Origin: Myxococcales bacterium
GTDB taxonomy: Bacteria; Myxococcota_A; UBA9160; SZUA-336
Assembly: GCA_013215565.1 (NCBI GenBank)
Contig: JABSQV010000110.1
Coordinates: 1 to 56,607 of the forward strand
Length of the DNA: 56,607 nucleotides
Direction of reading: 5' to 3'
Made by a program: the position numbers and the translations under genes. Each line of letters starts with the position of its first letter. Within the stretch, counting starts at the first letter, position 1. The notes below the pieces were generated by a model. That model did no database searches. It saw only the letters and a program-made list of their open reading frames with translations, and was not told where the DNA came from. Shown here one piece after another: positions 24,618 through 33,277 of the stretch.

Positions 24618-25844
24618 CTAGTTTCGGGCGCTCGGGATGTCCTGGAACGCGATGCCCTTGTCGAGCCGGACTTCGGGCGGAAGCCCGAGCACGCGCTCGG
24701 CGACGATGTTTCGCAGGATCTCGTCGGTTCCGCCCGCGATCCGGATTCCGGGGGCGCCCAGGTAGCTCGACTGCCAGCTCGAGTCGTCTTCCATCAGGCT
24801 TCCAGCCTGGCCCTGTAGGTCGCAGGCGAAACCCGCGAGCTCCTGGCTGAGCGGGGCGCCGACGAGCTTCCCGATCGAGGCCTCGGGTCCGGGCGTCGCT
24901 CCCTTCGAGAGAGCCGTCAGGGTCCGGTAGCCCGTGTACTGGAGTCCCTTCGAGCGGATGTAGAAGTCGGCCAGGCGCTGCCGCACGTACGGATCCTGCA
25001 GCGCAGGCCGCCCGTTCCAGTCGGTCTCGCGCGCGAGCCGCATGAGCTCCCTGAACCCATTCGATCCGCCGCCGCCCCCGATCGAGGCGCGCTCGTTCAT
25101 GAGCGTCGTGATCGCGCCACGCCAGCCGTCGTTCACCTTGCCCACGACGTTCGCATGTGGCACGCGCACGTCGTTGAAGAACACCTCGTTGAAGGACTTC
25201 CCGCCGTTGATCTGCTTGATCGGACGGATCTCGATGCCGGAAGATTCCATGTCGACGATGAAGTAGGTGATCCCGGCGTGCTTCTGCGCGGCCGGATCGC
25301 TGCGCGTCACGATCATGCCCCAGCGGCAGTACTGGGCGCCCGTTGTCCAGATCTTCTGGCCGTTCAGCACCCACTCGTCGCCTTCCCTGACCGCGCGCGT
25401 CTGGAGCCCGGCCAGGTCCGAGCCGGCGGCGGTTTCGCTGAAGAGCTGGCACCAGATCTCCTCACCGCGCAGCATCGGGTTCAGGTAGCGCGACTTCTGC
25501 GCTTCGCTGCCGTGCGCCATGATCGTCGGTCCGAGCATCCCCTGGCCGATCCCGAACACGTTCGGGGGCGTTTGGGAGCGGCCCTCCTCCTGGTTCCAGA
25601 TCACGTTTTGGATCGAGGAGGCTCCGCGGCCCCCGTACTCCTTAGGCCAGGTAATGCAGGCCCAGCCAGCGTCGGCCTTGCGGGCCTGCCAGGCCTGGGA
25701 ACTCTTGATCACGTCTTCGCGGTCCTGGCCCTCGGCCATCCCGGTTGGAGACTCGTCGGGCCCAAGTCGTTCGGCGTTGCTGTCGAGCCAGCCGCGCGCC
25801 GCTGCCCTGAACTCTGCCTCTTGCGGGGTGTCGTTGAAATCCAT
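24618..25844 (-). CDS. Acyl-CoA dehydrogenase, first of an adjacent pair (FadE26-like subunit)
   Basis: A 408-residue acyl-CoA dehydrogenase. Visible are CITWPKEYGGRGAS, the flavin/substrate segment QLFSETAAGSDLAGLQTRA, and C-terminal IAGGTDEILRNIVAERVLGLP. At the usual C-terminal catalytic Glu position the motif is GGTD, so the base probably is Glu251 in MNERASIG, as in isovaleryl/long-chain type and FadE26-like enzymes. The second dehydrogenase gene precedes it by 10 bases. Adjacent non-identical pairs often form alpha2beta2 complexes that split cofactor and substrate sites, known from steroid side-chain oxidation. GAGGAG lies 6 bases before the ATG. The substrate is inferred to be a bulky acyl-CoA. 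Confidence 0.92.
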   Translation of the reverse strand: MDFNDTPQEAEFRAAARGWLDSNAERLGPDESPTGMAEGQDREDVIKSSQAWQARKADAGWACITWPKEYGGRGASSIQNVIWNQEEGRSQTPPNVFGIGQGMLGPTIMAHGSEAQKSRYLNPMLRGEEIWCQLFSETAAGSDLAGLQTRAVREGDEWVLNGQKIWTTGAQYCRWGMIVTRSDPAAQKHAGITYFIVDMESSGIEIRPIKQINGGKSFNEVFFNDVRVPHANVVGKVNDGWRGAITTLMNERASIGGGGGSNGFRELMRLARETDWNGRPALQDPYVRQRLADFYIRSKGLQYTGYRTLTALSKGATPGPEASIGKLVGAPLSQELAGFACDLQGQAGSLMEDDSSWQSSYLGAPGIRIAGGTDEILRNIVAERVLGLPPEVRLDKGIAFQDIPSARN

Positions 25845-25854
25845 GGAGGTCTCC

Positions 25855-26967
25855 TCAGACGGCCGACGGGTGGTCGAGCCGCTCGATCAACTTGTCGCGC
25901 CACTCGCTGGCATTGCCGAGCGCGAGTCCCAGCAGCTTTGCACGGCGGTAGAAGAGGTGGCAGTCGTACTCCCAGGTGTAACCGACGCCGCCGTGCAACT
26001 GGATCATCTCCTGACTGGCGAGTTCGAACGCGTCGCTCGCACTCGCGCGCGCGCCGCAGGCCGCGACCGGGAGTTCCGCGCTTTCGCTCGAAAGCGCCCA
26101 CGCTCCGTAGTACGAGTTGGAGCGGGCGAGTTCGATCTTCACGTACAGATCGGCCAGCCGGTGCTTGAGCGCCTGGAACGACGCGATCGGACGGCCGAAG
26201 GCGTACCGCTCCATCATGAAGTCCTTGGTGAGCTCGAACGCGCGCGTCGCGGCGCCGACCTGCTCGAACGCCATCAGCACCGCCGCTCGATCCAGGATCG
26301 AGTCCGCGAGTTCCTGTCCCTTGCCCGGCGCTCCGAGCAGTTCCGCCCGCGCGCCCTGGAAGCTGAGCCTGGCGAGCGAGCGCGACGGGTCGATCGAGGC
26401 CAGGCTCTCGCGCTCGACGCCGCGTGCGTCGAGTTCGGCGACGACCAGCGAGATCCCGCTGTCGTCCCGCGCATTCACGATCGCAATTCCGGCCACGTCG
26501 CCATCCGGGACCGGAAGCTTGACGCCCACCAGTTCGCGGTCCTTGAAGGTCGTCTGGACGCTGGCTGCCGTCGGCCTCCCGCGCCGCTCCGCAATCGCGA
26601 AGGTCCCGATCAGCTCGCCCGAGGCCAGACCGGGCAGGTAGCGCTCTCTCTGCTCATCCGTACCCGCCACCAGCAGCGCCTCGGTTGCCAGGTAGACGGA
26701 GGACGAGAACGGGATCGGCGCGAGCGCCCGCCCCACCTCTTCGGCGAGCAGCGCCAGTTCGAGGTGGCCGAAGCCGGCGCCCCCGTACTTCTCCGGGATC
26801 GCGGCACCGAGCCAGCCCATCTCGCCCGCGGCCTGCCAGAGTTCGCGGCTGTACGGTTCGTCTCCCTCCAGGATCTTCCGGCACAGACCGAGCGGGGCGT
26901 TCTCGGAAAGGTAGTCGCGCGCGGTCTTCTGGAGGAGCTTCTGCTCTTCTGAGAAGTCGAAGTTCAT
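25855..26967 (-). CDS. Acyl-CoA dehydrogenase, second of an adjacent pair
   Basis: A 370-residue acyl-CoA dehydrogenase with MNFDFSEEQKLLQ at the N-terminus, GAAIPEKYGGAGFGHLELALLAEEVGRAL, ERYAFGRPIASFQALKHRLADL and the C-terminal QLHGGVGYTWEYDCHLFYRRAKLL. The segment that binds FAD and substrate around residues 120-130 is shorter and less conserved (GTFAIAERRGR) than in its neighbour, as expected for the partner subunit of a heteromer. The ATG at 26967 is preferred: AAGGGTG lies upstream and the N-terminus is canonical; a GTG at 26979 is also in frame. It is first in the transcription order and followed by the other subunit after 10 bases. Confidence 0.9.
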   Translation of the reverse strand: MNFDFSEEQKLLQKTARDYLSENAPLGLCRKILEGDEPYSRELWQAAGEMGWLGAAIPEKYGGAGFGHLELALLAEEVGRALAPIPFSSSVYLATEALLVAGTDEQRERYLPGLASGELIGTFAIAERRGRPTAASVQTTFKDRELVGVKLPVPDGDVAGIAIVNARDDSGISLVVAELDARGVERESLASIDPSRSLARLSFQGARAELLGAPGKGQELADSILDRAAVLMAFEQVGAATRAFELTKDFMMERYAFGRPIASFQALKHRLADLYVKIELARSNSYYGAWALSSESAELPVAACGARASASDAFELASQEMIQLHGGVGYTWEYDCHLFYRRAKLLGLALGNASEWRDKLIERLDHPSAV

Positions 26968-27056
26968 GTTGGGGGGCACCCTTTTCCGTTTGGTTGCAGC
27001 GGATGATACTACGAACCGACCGCGGGCCGCCCGGCGTTCCGCCGCCCGGGCGCCGT

Positions 27057-27668
27057 TCAGAGCCCTTCCAGGTGTTCTGCGAAGTTGAAGCTTTTCAGAC
27101 TTGGCTCGGGCTCCAGCACAAGCTCGGAGACCGCGCCGTTGTCCATGACGCGGTGCCAGTCCGCGTCGTCCTGGCCCAGCAGCCGTCCCATGGCCATGCT
27201 GAGCGCGCCGCCGTGGGTGACGATGATCGCACGCTCCCCCGGGTGTGCGGCGTGAATGCGCGCGAGAGCTCTGCAGATGCGATCGGTGACCTGGCGCGGT
27301 GATTCGCCGCCGTGGGGGGCAAAGTCGGGGTCGCGCTGCATGTGCTCCCAGAGCCGGTGCGTGCGGGCGAGTTCCCGGTAGGTCTTGCCTTCCCAGCTTC
27401 CGAGGTCGAACTCGGCCAGCTCCGCATCGGTCCGCACTTCGAGACCGAGCGCGCGCCCGATCGGGGCCGCCGTGTGCCGGGCGCGCGTGAGCGGGCTTGC
27501 GTACAGCGCCTTCGCAGCGGCGTGATGCTCGGCCAGGTGGGACGCGAGGCGCTCTGCCTGCAGCCTGCCCCGCTGCGTGAGCGCGGTGTCGGTTGAACCG
27601 TGCCAGACACCGTCGAGGTTTGCCGAGGTCTCTCCGTGCCGGACCAGTACCAGGATCGTCGGGGGCAT
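27057..27668 (-). CDS. Histidine phosphatase (phosphoglycerate-mutase-like) family protein
   Basis: A 203-residue protein of the branch-1 histidine phosphatase superfamily. The phosphohistidine motif LVRHGETSANLDGVWHG is at residues 7-23, the second basic region is YASPLTRARHTA, and the second catalytic His lies in IIVTHGGALSMAMG near residue 153. Relatives include cobalamin-pathway CobC, broad-specificity phosphatases and phosphoglycerate mutases; the short length favours a phosphatase. The ATG at 27668 is used; a TATGCT box lies 10 bases before it. A longer open frame upstream has no conserved residues. It lies between the dehydrogenase pair and the PYROXD2-like gene. Substrate unknown. Confidence 0.9.
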   Translation of the reverse strand: MPPTILVLVRHGETSANLDGVWHGSTDTALTQRGRLQAERLASHLAEHHAAAKALYASPLTRARHTAAPIGRALGLEVRTDAELAEFDLGSWEGKTYRELARTHRLWEHMQRDPDFAPHGGESPRQVTDRICRALARIHAAHPGERAIIVTHGGALSMAMGRLLGQDDADWHRVMDNGAVSELVLEPEPSLKSFNFAEHLEGL

Positions 27669-27726
27669 GCGCGCGGGCAGCATAGCCCGCGCCGCGCGGG
27701 ACCGCCGAAGCGATCCGGCGGGCCGC

Positions 27727-29421
27727 TCAGTCGGCCTTGGGTGTAGCGCGTGAGGAGAGTCGGTTGCGCCAGGAGCTAAGTGTCGCTGGGAGATCCTGGC
27801 GCAGCGTCGTGCGCACCCGGTTCCAGAAGCGCTCGCGTCCGAACTCACGCGCGATTTCGAGCGCGGCGTTGCGACCGCAGGCGCCCATCACGCCCCCACC
27901 CGGGTGGGTGCCCGCCCCGCACAGGTAGAGACCGTCGAGCGGGGTGCGGTAGTTGGCCCAGTCCGGGAGCGGCCGCATGAACAGCAATCGATCGGGGCTC
28001 ATAGCTCCGTGGAAGATGTTTCCGCCCGTGAGCCCGTAGATCTGCTCGAGGTCGGGGGGCGCCAGGACCTCGAGTTCTTCGATCCGGTCCGAGAAGCCCG
28101 GGGCCGCCTCGTCGCAGAGCGCCAGGACGCGGTCGCGCGCGAGGTCGCGGAGCCTGCCCCAGCCGGGATCGTCCATCGGAAGCTCCGGCGCGTACTGCGC
28201 GAAGAACGAAGCGATGTGCTTGCCCTCCGGTGCCAGTTCGCGATCCAGCACCGTGGGGAGCACGAGTTCGACCAGGGGCCGTTCGGAGACCTCGCCGCCG
28301 CGGGCCTGGTCGAAGGCGCGCTCGATCGCGTCGAGGTCGCTCGCGCCCAGGTGGATCGTGCCGCCGAGGGGCGGCGGCGCGTCCCGGTCCGTCACGTGGA
28401 AGTCGGGCAGCGCCGACAGCGTCGCATTGATCTTGAACACCGGGCTGCGGAAGTCGATCGCGTTCAGCCCGCGCACGAAGTTCTCGGGGAGGTGTTTCTC
28501 GCCTACCAGGCCCTTGAAGGTGTGGTAGGGATCGGCGGACGAGACCACGATGTCCGCCTGGATTTCCTCCCCGTCTTCGAGTGCGATGCCGACCGCGCGC
28601 TCCTCGCGCACCAGGACCTGGGCCACCGGCGCCGCGGTGCGAATCCGGACGCCCGCGGCACGGGCCGAGCGCTCCAGCGCGTCCGCTAGGCCACCCATGC
28701 CGCCCTCGACGTAGGCCCAGACCCCACGCCGTCCGGTGACCGATCCCATCACGTGGTGGAACAGCAGATAGCCCGTGCCGGGCGTCGAGGGCGAGGCGAA
28801 TGCACCGATGACCGCGTCGGTGGCCAACGTGGCCTTGAGCGGCTCGGAGTCGAACCATTCGTCGAGCAGTGCCCGGGCCGGGCCGAGCAGCAGTTTGAGG
28901 CTGCGCGAAAAGTCGCGTCCGAGCCGGGCCCCGAGTCGCGCCGCCTCGAACCACGGGACGAGGTCGGAGCCTCCACCCAAATGGGCGCTCGGCGGAGGAC
29001 GGTCGAGGGTCGGCTCCAGTGCTCGCGCGATCTTCTCGAGGAACGCCTGGTAGTGCGGGTACGCCTCGGCATCGTGCTTCGAGAAGCGCGCGATCTCGGC
29101 CAGATCGTGTTCGCGGTCGTAGCCTAGCACCAGCGCGCGCCCGTCGGGCAGCGGCGTGAACGAGGACGGATACCGGGGCAGGAGCCGCAGCCCGAAACGC
29201 GCGAGTTGGAGTTCCTCGAGAATCTGCGGGCGGAACAGCCCGAGCACGTAGGCGGCGCGCGAAATTCGAAATCCCGGCCAGAGTTCTTCGGTCGAGGCGG
29301 CTCCGCCGAGCAGGTCGCGGCGCTCGACCAGAGTCACGCTTGCGCCCTTCCGCGCGAGGTACGCGGCGCAGACGAGGCCGTTGTGGCCTCCCCCGATCAC
29401 CACCACGCGCACTTCCGGCAT
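27727..29421 (-). CDS. FAD-dependent amine-oxidase/phytoene-desaturase-like flavoprotein (PYROXD2-like)
   Basis: The 564-residue protein opens with the Rossmann FAD motif VVVIGGGHNGLVCAAYLARKGASVTLVERRDLLGGAAST (GxGxxG plus the acidic strand end). AYVEGGMGGLADALERSARAAGVRIRTAAPV and the C-terminal FAD-closing motif LYLCGAGTHPGGGVMGACGRNAA match carotenoid desaturase/PYROXD2 relatives. No other carotenoid genes are present, so a carotenoid role is not supported; PYROXD2-like proteins are common in bacteria of this type but poorly understood. The ATG at 29421 begins at the FAD motif; a TACACT box lies 8 bases upstream. The open frame beyond it is antisense to the PBP gene region and not coding. 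Confidence 0.88.
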   Translation of the reverse strand: MPEVRVVVIGGGHNGLVCAAYLARKGASVTLVERRDLLGGAASTEELWPGFRISRAAYVLGLFRPQILEELQLARFGLRLLPRYPSSFTPLPDGRALVLGYDREHDLAEIARFSKHDAEAYPHYQAFLEKIARALEPTLDRPPPSAHLGGGSDLVPWFEAARLGARLGRDFSRSLKLLLGPARALLDEWFDSEPLKATLATDAVIGAFASPSTPGTGYLLFHHVMGSVTGRRGVWAYVEGGMGGLADALERSARAAGVRIRTAAPVAQVLVREERAVGIALEDGEEIQADIVVSSADPYHTFKGLVGEKHLPENFVRGLNAIDFRSPVFKINATLSALPDFHVTDRDAPPPLGGTIHLGASDLDAIERAFDQARGGEVSERPLVELVLPTVLDRELAPEGKHIASFFAQYAPELPMDDPGWGRLRDLARDRVLALCDEAAPGFSDRIEELEVLAPPDLEQIYGLTGGNIFHGAMSPDRLLFMRPLPDWANYRTPLDGLYLCGAGTHPGGGVMGACGRNAALEIAREFGRERFWNRVRTTLRQDLPATLSSWRNRLSSRATPKAD

Positions 29422-29429
29422 CAGCCGAA

Positions 29430-29435
29430 AGTGTA
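29430..29435 (-). promoter_or_regulatory. -10-like box TACACT, leaderless start of the PYROXD2-like gene
   Basis: TACACT is followed by TTCGGCTG and the ATG at 29421 on the minus strand, without a Shine-Dalgarno sequence. Confidence 0.35.
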
Positions 29436-29485
29436 GCCGCGGTCTGCCCTGAACGGGACTGTGAGCGGCATCCCCGGGCGTTTCC

Positions 29486-32014
29486 CTAATCGAGTCGCGG
29501 CCGGCCGCGCTGGCCGTCGCCGTTGGGTGCGAATTCCGCGGGCGCGGTTCCCTCGCGGAAGGACTGGAACACCGCGTCGGTCGTCGGCCGCGCAAGCAGG
29601 CCCGTTTTCGGGTCGATGCGTGTGAACTGGATGCCGCCCGGCACCGGAAACTCCTCGGGTGGGTGTTCGCGGAGCACCCGTTCCATGTAGGCGACCCAGA
29701 TGGGGGCGGCCGCGCGTGAGCCCGCCTCGTTCTTACCGAGGGGCCGGGCGGTGTCGAAGCCGACCCAGACCCCGGCCACGAGACCGGGCGTGAATCCCAG
29801 AAACCAGGCGTCATGGTTGTTGTTGGTGGTCCCGGTCTTGCCCGCGACCGGCCGGCGCAGGCGTCGGGCGCGCCAGCCAGTGCCTTCCTCTACGACCGCG
29901 CGAAGCAGGTCGGCCATCAGGTAGGCATCGATCGGGTCGATCGCGTAACCGTCCGGGACGCGGGCTTCGGGCGCGGCTCCGTCGGCCTCGAACTCGGCCT
30001 CGGACAGCGTCTGCTCGGTGAGTTGCTGGAGGATCGGGTCGATCTCGGGCGCCTCAGGCCGCGGCGTATTCGGGTCCTCGAGATCGCTGCGGTCGGTGAG
30101 AAGCGGCACCCTCTCTTCGAGCAGCGTCCCTTCCCGATCCCGGATCTCGAGAATGTAGACCGGGATCGTCTCCCGGCCCCCGGCTGCGAAGACCTCGTAG
30201 CTCCGGACCAGTTCGGCGAGCGTCACCTCGCTGTTTCCGAGTGCGAGTCCGAGGTTGCGTTCGAGCGGAGCCCGGATTCCCAGGGACCGCGCCATCTCCA
30301 TGACCGCGTCGATCCCGATCTTCCGGGTCACTCTGACGGTGGCGATGTTTCTGGATTTCGCGAGCGCCTGCCGGTAGGTGATGGGTCCGTAGAACTTGCG
30401 CCCGTAGTTCCGAGGCTTCCAGGTTCCTCCGGTTTCCTTGTCGTCATACACGATCGGGGTGTCGTAGACGATCGTGGCCGGCGTGTCGCCCTCTTTGAGG
30501 GCCGCCGCATACACGATGGGCTTGAAGGCCGACCCGGGCTGCCGGCGCGACTGAACCGCTCGGTTGTACTGGCTCCTGTCGAAGCTGTAGCCGCCAACCA
30601 TGGCCCGGACCTCGTCCGTCGCCACGGCGATCGAGACCAGCGCACCCTCGGCCTGCGGTTCCTGGTAGAGCTGCCACACCGGAACCGGCGTCGGGTCGTA
30701 GCCGGCAGCGTCCGCAACGTTCGGGTCCGGGGGCTTCGGGACGCGTTCTCCGGTCCGCTCGACTTCGATCCGGTAGCCAGGCTTGAGCGCTTGCCGCAGG
30801 TGCTTGATGTGATTCCGGCGGTCGAGCCCGTCGAGTTCCGGATCCGGTTCCCGCGCCCACGAAAGCTCTTCGAGACGGAGCCGTGCGAGTTCGGCGCCGC
30901 CGAGTGCGACATGGGCGAACTTGCCGGCCGCGTCGACGCCGATCACCAGCCCCTGGAGTCGGGTGCCGTCGGACCAGGGCCCGGGTCCGTTCACGGCGGC
31001 CAGTTTCAAGAGTTCGGCGGGCCAGGCCGCGAGCGGCAGGTTTCGGATCGGGCCCCGGTAGCCGCGCCGCTGGTCCTGGGCGCGAAGCCCGCGCCGGAGT
31101 TCCTGGTACGCGGCCAGCTGGTGAGCGGGCCACAGCGAGGTGCGCACCGCGAGGCCTCCCGTGAGGACCTCCGCGGCGCCGTAACGGTCGACCAGGTAGC
31201 GCCGCACCTCCTCGACGAAGGATCTCGAAGCCACACGCAGGAGATCGACCTCGGCTTCCCGGAATTCGAGTTCCTGTTCGAGGGCCGCGACTTCTTGTTC
31301 GGGTGTGATGTATCCCTCTTCGCGCATCCGTCTGAGCACGAAGCGCTGTCGCGCGAAAGCTCGCTCGGGGCTGCGGAAGGGCGTGTAGCGCGACGGCGCC
31401 GGGACCAGGCCCGCGATCAGGGCCGCCTCGGCGATCGTGAGCTCCTCGACGTCCTTGTCGAAGTAGGTGCGCGAGGCCGCCTGGACGCCGTAGGCGCCCG
31501 AGCCCAGATAGATCTGGTTCAGGTACAGGAACAAAATCTCGTTCTTGTTCAGGTGCTCCTCGATCCGCATCGCCAGAACCATGTCCTTGAGCTTGCGGAT
31601 CCAGCTGCGTTCCGAACTCAGCAGGAAGGTCTTGGCCACCTGTTGCGTGATGGTGCTGCCGCCCTGACGGATGCCCCCGGCGCGCAGGTTGGCCCAGGCC
31701 GCGCGCGCGATCCCCGCATAGTCGAGACCCTCGTGTTCGTAGAAGGCGTCGTCCTCCGACGAAACGAAGGCCCGGACGACGTGGTCCGGGATTCGCTCGA
31801 TTGCGACCACCTCTCGCCGCTCGCGCGCGAATTCCCCGATCAGCGTGCCGTCGGCGGCCCAGACGCGGGTCACGAGATTCGGCCGGTAGTCGGTCAGCGA
31901 GTAGAGTTCCGGCAGGCCCCGAAGGACCAGGGAGTAGAACAGCGCCGCGCTCAGGCTCCCGATCAGAACGGCCGCGCTTGCAAGAGCGAGCGCGCGGTAG
32001 AGCCAGCGTCGCAA
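29486..32014 (-). CDS. mrcA: Class A penicillin-binding protein 1A
   Basis: An 842-residue bifunctional peptidoglycan synthase anchored by one N-terminal helix (about residues 8-30). The GT51 glycosyltransferase domain has the catalytic Glu87 in SSEDDAFYEHEGLD and GGSTITQQVAKTFLL; an OB-like insert follows; the transpeptidase domain has SxxK as PGSAFKP (Ser495, Lys498), SxN as SRN and KTG as GKTGTTNNN. It polymerises and crosslinks the wall outside the inner membrane. Start: TTG at 32014 is chosen because GAGGA lies 7 bases upstream and it puts the anchor at the N-terminus; TTG at 32083 is an alternative. The open frame continues for another 2.4 kb upstream, but that is antisense to gshB and purC. 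Confidence 0.94.
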   Translation of the reverse strand: MRRWLYRALALASAAVLIGSLSAALFYSLVLRGLPELYSLTDYRPNLVTRVWAADGTLIGEFARERREVVAIERIPDHVVRAFVSSEDDAFYEHEGLDYAGIARAAWANLRAGGIRQGGSTITQQVAKTFLLSSERSWIRKLKDMVLAMRIEEHLNKNEILFLYLNQIYLGSGAYGVQAASRTYFDKDVEELTIAEAALIAGLVPAPSRYTPFRSPERAFARQRFVLRRMREEGYITPEQEVAALEQELEFREAEVDLLRVASRSFVEEVRRYLVDRYGAAEVLTGGLAVRTSLWPAHQLAAYQELRRGLRAQDQRRGYRGPIRNLPLAAWPAELLKLAAVNGPGPWSDGTRLQGLVIGVDAAGKFAHVALGGAELARLRLEELSWAREPDPELDGLDRRNHIKHLRQALKPGYRIEVERTGERVPKPPDPNVADAAGYDPTPVPVWQLYQEPQAEGALVSIAVATDEVRAMVGGYSFDRSQYNRAVQSRRQPGSAFKPIVYAAALKEGDTPATIVYDTPIVYDDKETGGTWKPRNYGRKFYGPITYRQALAKSRNIATVRVTRKIGIDAVMEMARSLGIRAPLERNLGLALGNSEVTLAELVRSYEVFAAGGRETIPVYILEIRDREGTLLEERVPLLTDRSDLEDPNTPRPEAPEIDPILQQLTEQTLSEAEFEADGAAPEARVPDGYAIDPIDAYLMADLLRAVVEEGTGWRARRLRRPVAGKTGTTNNNHDAWFLGFTPGLVAGVWVGFDTARPLGKNEAGSRAAAPIWVAYMERVLREHPPEEFPVPGGIQFTRIDPKTGLLARPTTDAVFQSFREGTAPAEFAPNGDGQRGRPRLD

Positions 32015-32173
32015 CGGCGGTTCCTCGCTGGGGGGATGGGAACGGGGGTCACCGAACCTACCCCAGGGCCGGGGCCGATTCAAACCGTCCGCGGAGCCTG
32101 AGCCCGACCCGGTTCGGAACCGATGCCGGAGCCGGTCTCCTTTTAGAATCAACCACTTGTGATTTCTCTGCGT

Positions 32174-32203
32174 TTGACAGAGCACGACGCCGGATCTTAC
32201 GAT
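32174..32203 (+). promoter_or_regulatory. Promoter of gshB
   Basis: A perfect TTGACA (32174-32179), 18 bases, then TACGAT (32198-32203), which ends 9 bases before the GTG at 32213. It predicts a leader of only a few bases and rules out the upstream GTG at 32159 as start on this transcript. Confidence 0.55.
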
Positions 32204-32212
32204 TCGGGCGCC

Positions 32213-33169
32213 GTGCGGCACGTCTTCATCGTCGACCCCCTGCCGGGACTGCTCCCGGGCCAGGACACTTCGATCGCGTTCATGCGCGAGGCGCAGCGTC
32301 GGGGACACGCGTTGTGGACCGGCCAGATCGGGAGTCTCGGGGTCGGCGAAGGGGGTCGGTCGTTCGCGTGGCTCCAGGAGATCCGATTGACCGAGGCCGA
32401 GCCCTGGTACCAGGTCGGCGTGCCCGTGCACGGCTGGCTCCACGAATTCGACGTGGTCTGGATGCGCAAGGACCCGCCCTACGACCTGGCGTACTTCTAC
32501 GCGACCCACCTGCTCAGCCTGGTGTCGGGGCCGACGCTCGTCGTCAACGATCCGGCGGGACTCCGCAACGTCGACGAGAAGCTGTTCGCGACCCGCTATC
32601 CCGACCTGGTTCCCGAAACCCTGATCAGCTCCCGCGTGGAGGAACTGCTCTCTTTCCGGGACAAGTTCGGGGGCGAGATGGTGCTGAAGCCGCTGGGCGG
32701 ACGCGGCGGAGAGGGCATCTTCCACCTCACCCCCGGGGATCGAAACACCAACGCGATCCTCGAAACCGCCACGCAGTTCGGGACGCGACCCCAGATCGCG
32801 CAGCGCTACATTCCCGAGATCCGCTATGGCGACAAGCGCATCTTGCTGCTGGAGGGCCGGCCGATTGGGGCGGTGCTTCGAATCCCGCGGCACGGGGAGT
32901 TTCGAGCCAACTTCCACGTCGGCGGTGTTCCCGCGAGGGCCGAGATCACAGACCGTGACCGCGAGATCTGCGCGCGGCTCGAGCCCGGTCTGCGAGAGAA
33001 CGGGATTCTGTTCGCCGGGATCGACGTGATCGGGGACTTCCTCACCGAGGTGAACGTGACGAGCCCGACCGGGCTGGAAGAGATCAATGCCCTCGACGGC
33101 ACCCGGCTCGAGGCGCAGGTACTGGACACGGTCGAGCGGCTCGTCGCGGAGCGCCGCAGGGGCGCCTAG
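32213..33169 (+). CDS. gshB: Glutathione synthetase
   Basis: A 318-residue ATP-grasp enzyme that joins gamma-glutamylcysteine and glycine in the cytosol. It shows the GshB N-terminus HVFIVDPLPGLLPGQDTSIAFMREAQRRGH, VWMRKDPPYDLAYFYATHLL, NDPAGLRNVDEKLF, the ATP-grasp segment GGEMVLKPLGGRGGEGIFHL and the metal-binding TEVNVTSPTGLEEIN. The length matches E. coli GshB (316) when the GTG at 32213 is used; a GTG at 32159 would add 18 residues and lies upstream of the likely promoter. Head-to-head with the PBP1A gene. No gshA is in the window. Confidence 0.94.
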   Translation: MRHVFIVDPLPGLLPGQDTSIAFMREAQRRGHALWTGQIGSLGVGEGGRSFAWLQEIRLTEAEPWYQVGVPVHGWLHEFDVVWMRKDPPYDLAYFYATHLLSLVSGPTLVVNDPAGLRNVDEKLFATRYPDLVPETLISSRVEELLSFRDKFGGEMVLKPLGGRGGEGIFHLTPGDRNTNAILETATQFGTRPQIAQRYIPEIRYGDKRILLLEGRPIGAVLRIPRHGEFRANFHVGGVPARAEITDRDREICARLEPGLRENGILFAGIDVIGDFLTEVNVTSPTGLEEINALDGTRLEAQVLDTVERLVAERRRGA

Positions 33170-33277
33170 GCCAGAACCGCTTCTCGAGGGGTCGCGCGCG
33201 CTTGCGGGCAGCTTTCCGGTCGGCGGGGTAGTCAGCCGGGGGACGAGTGCTCTAGTCTGGCCGGGGGTGCAGCGATC

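Noticed and set aside
29813-32101. A 762-codon plus-strand frame opposite PBP1A
   Set aside because: Low-information composition and fully antisense to a well-supported gene.
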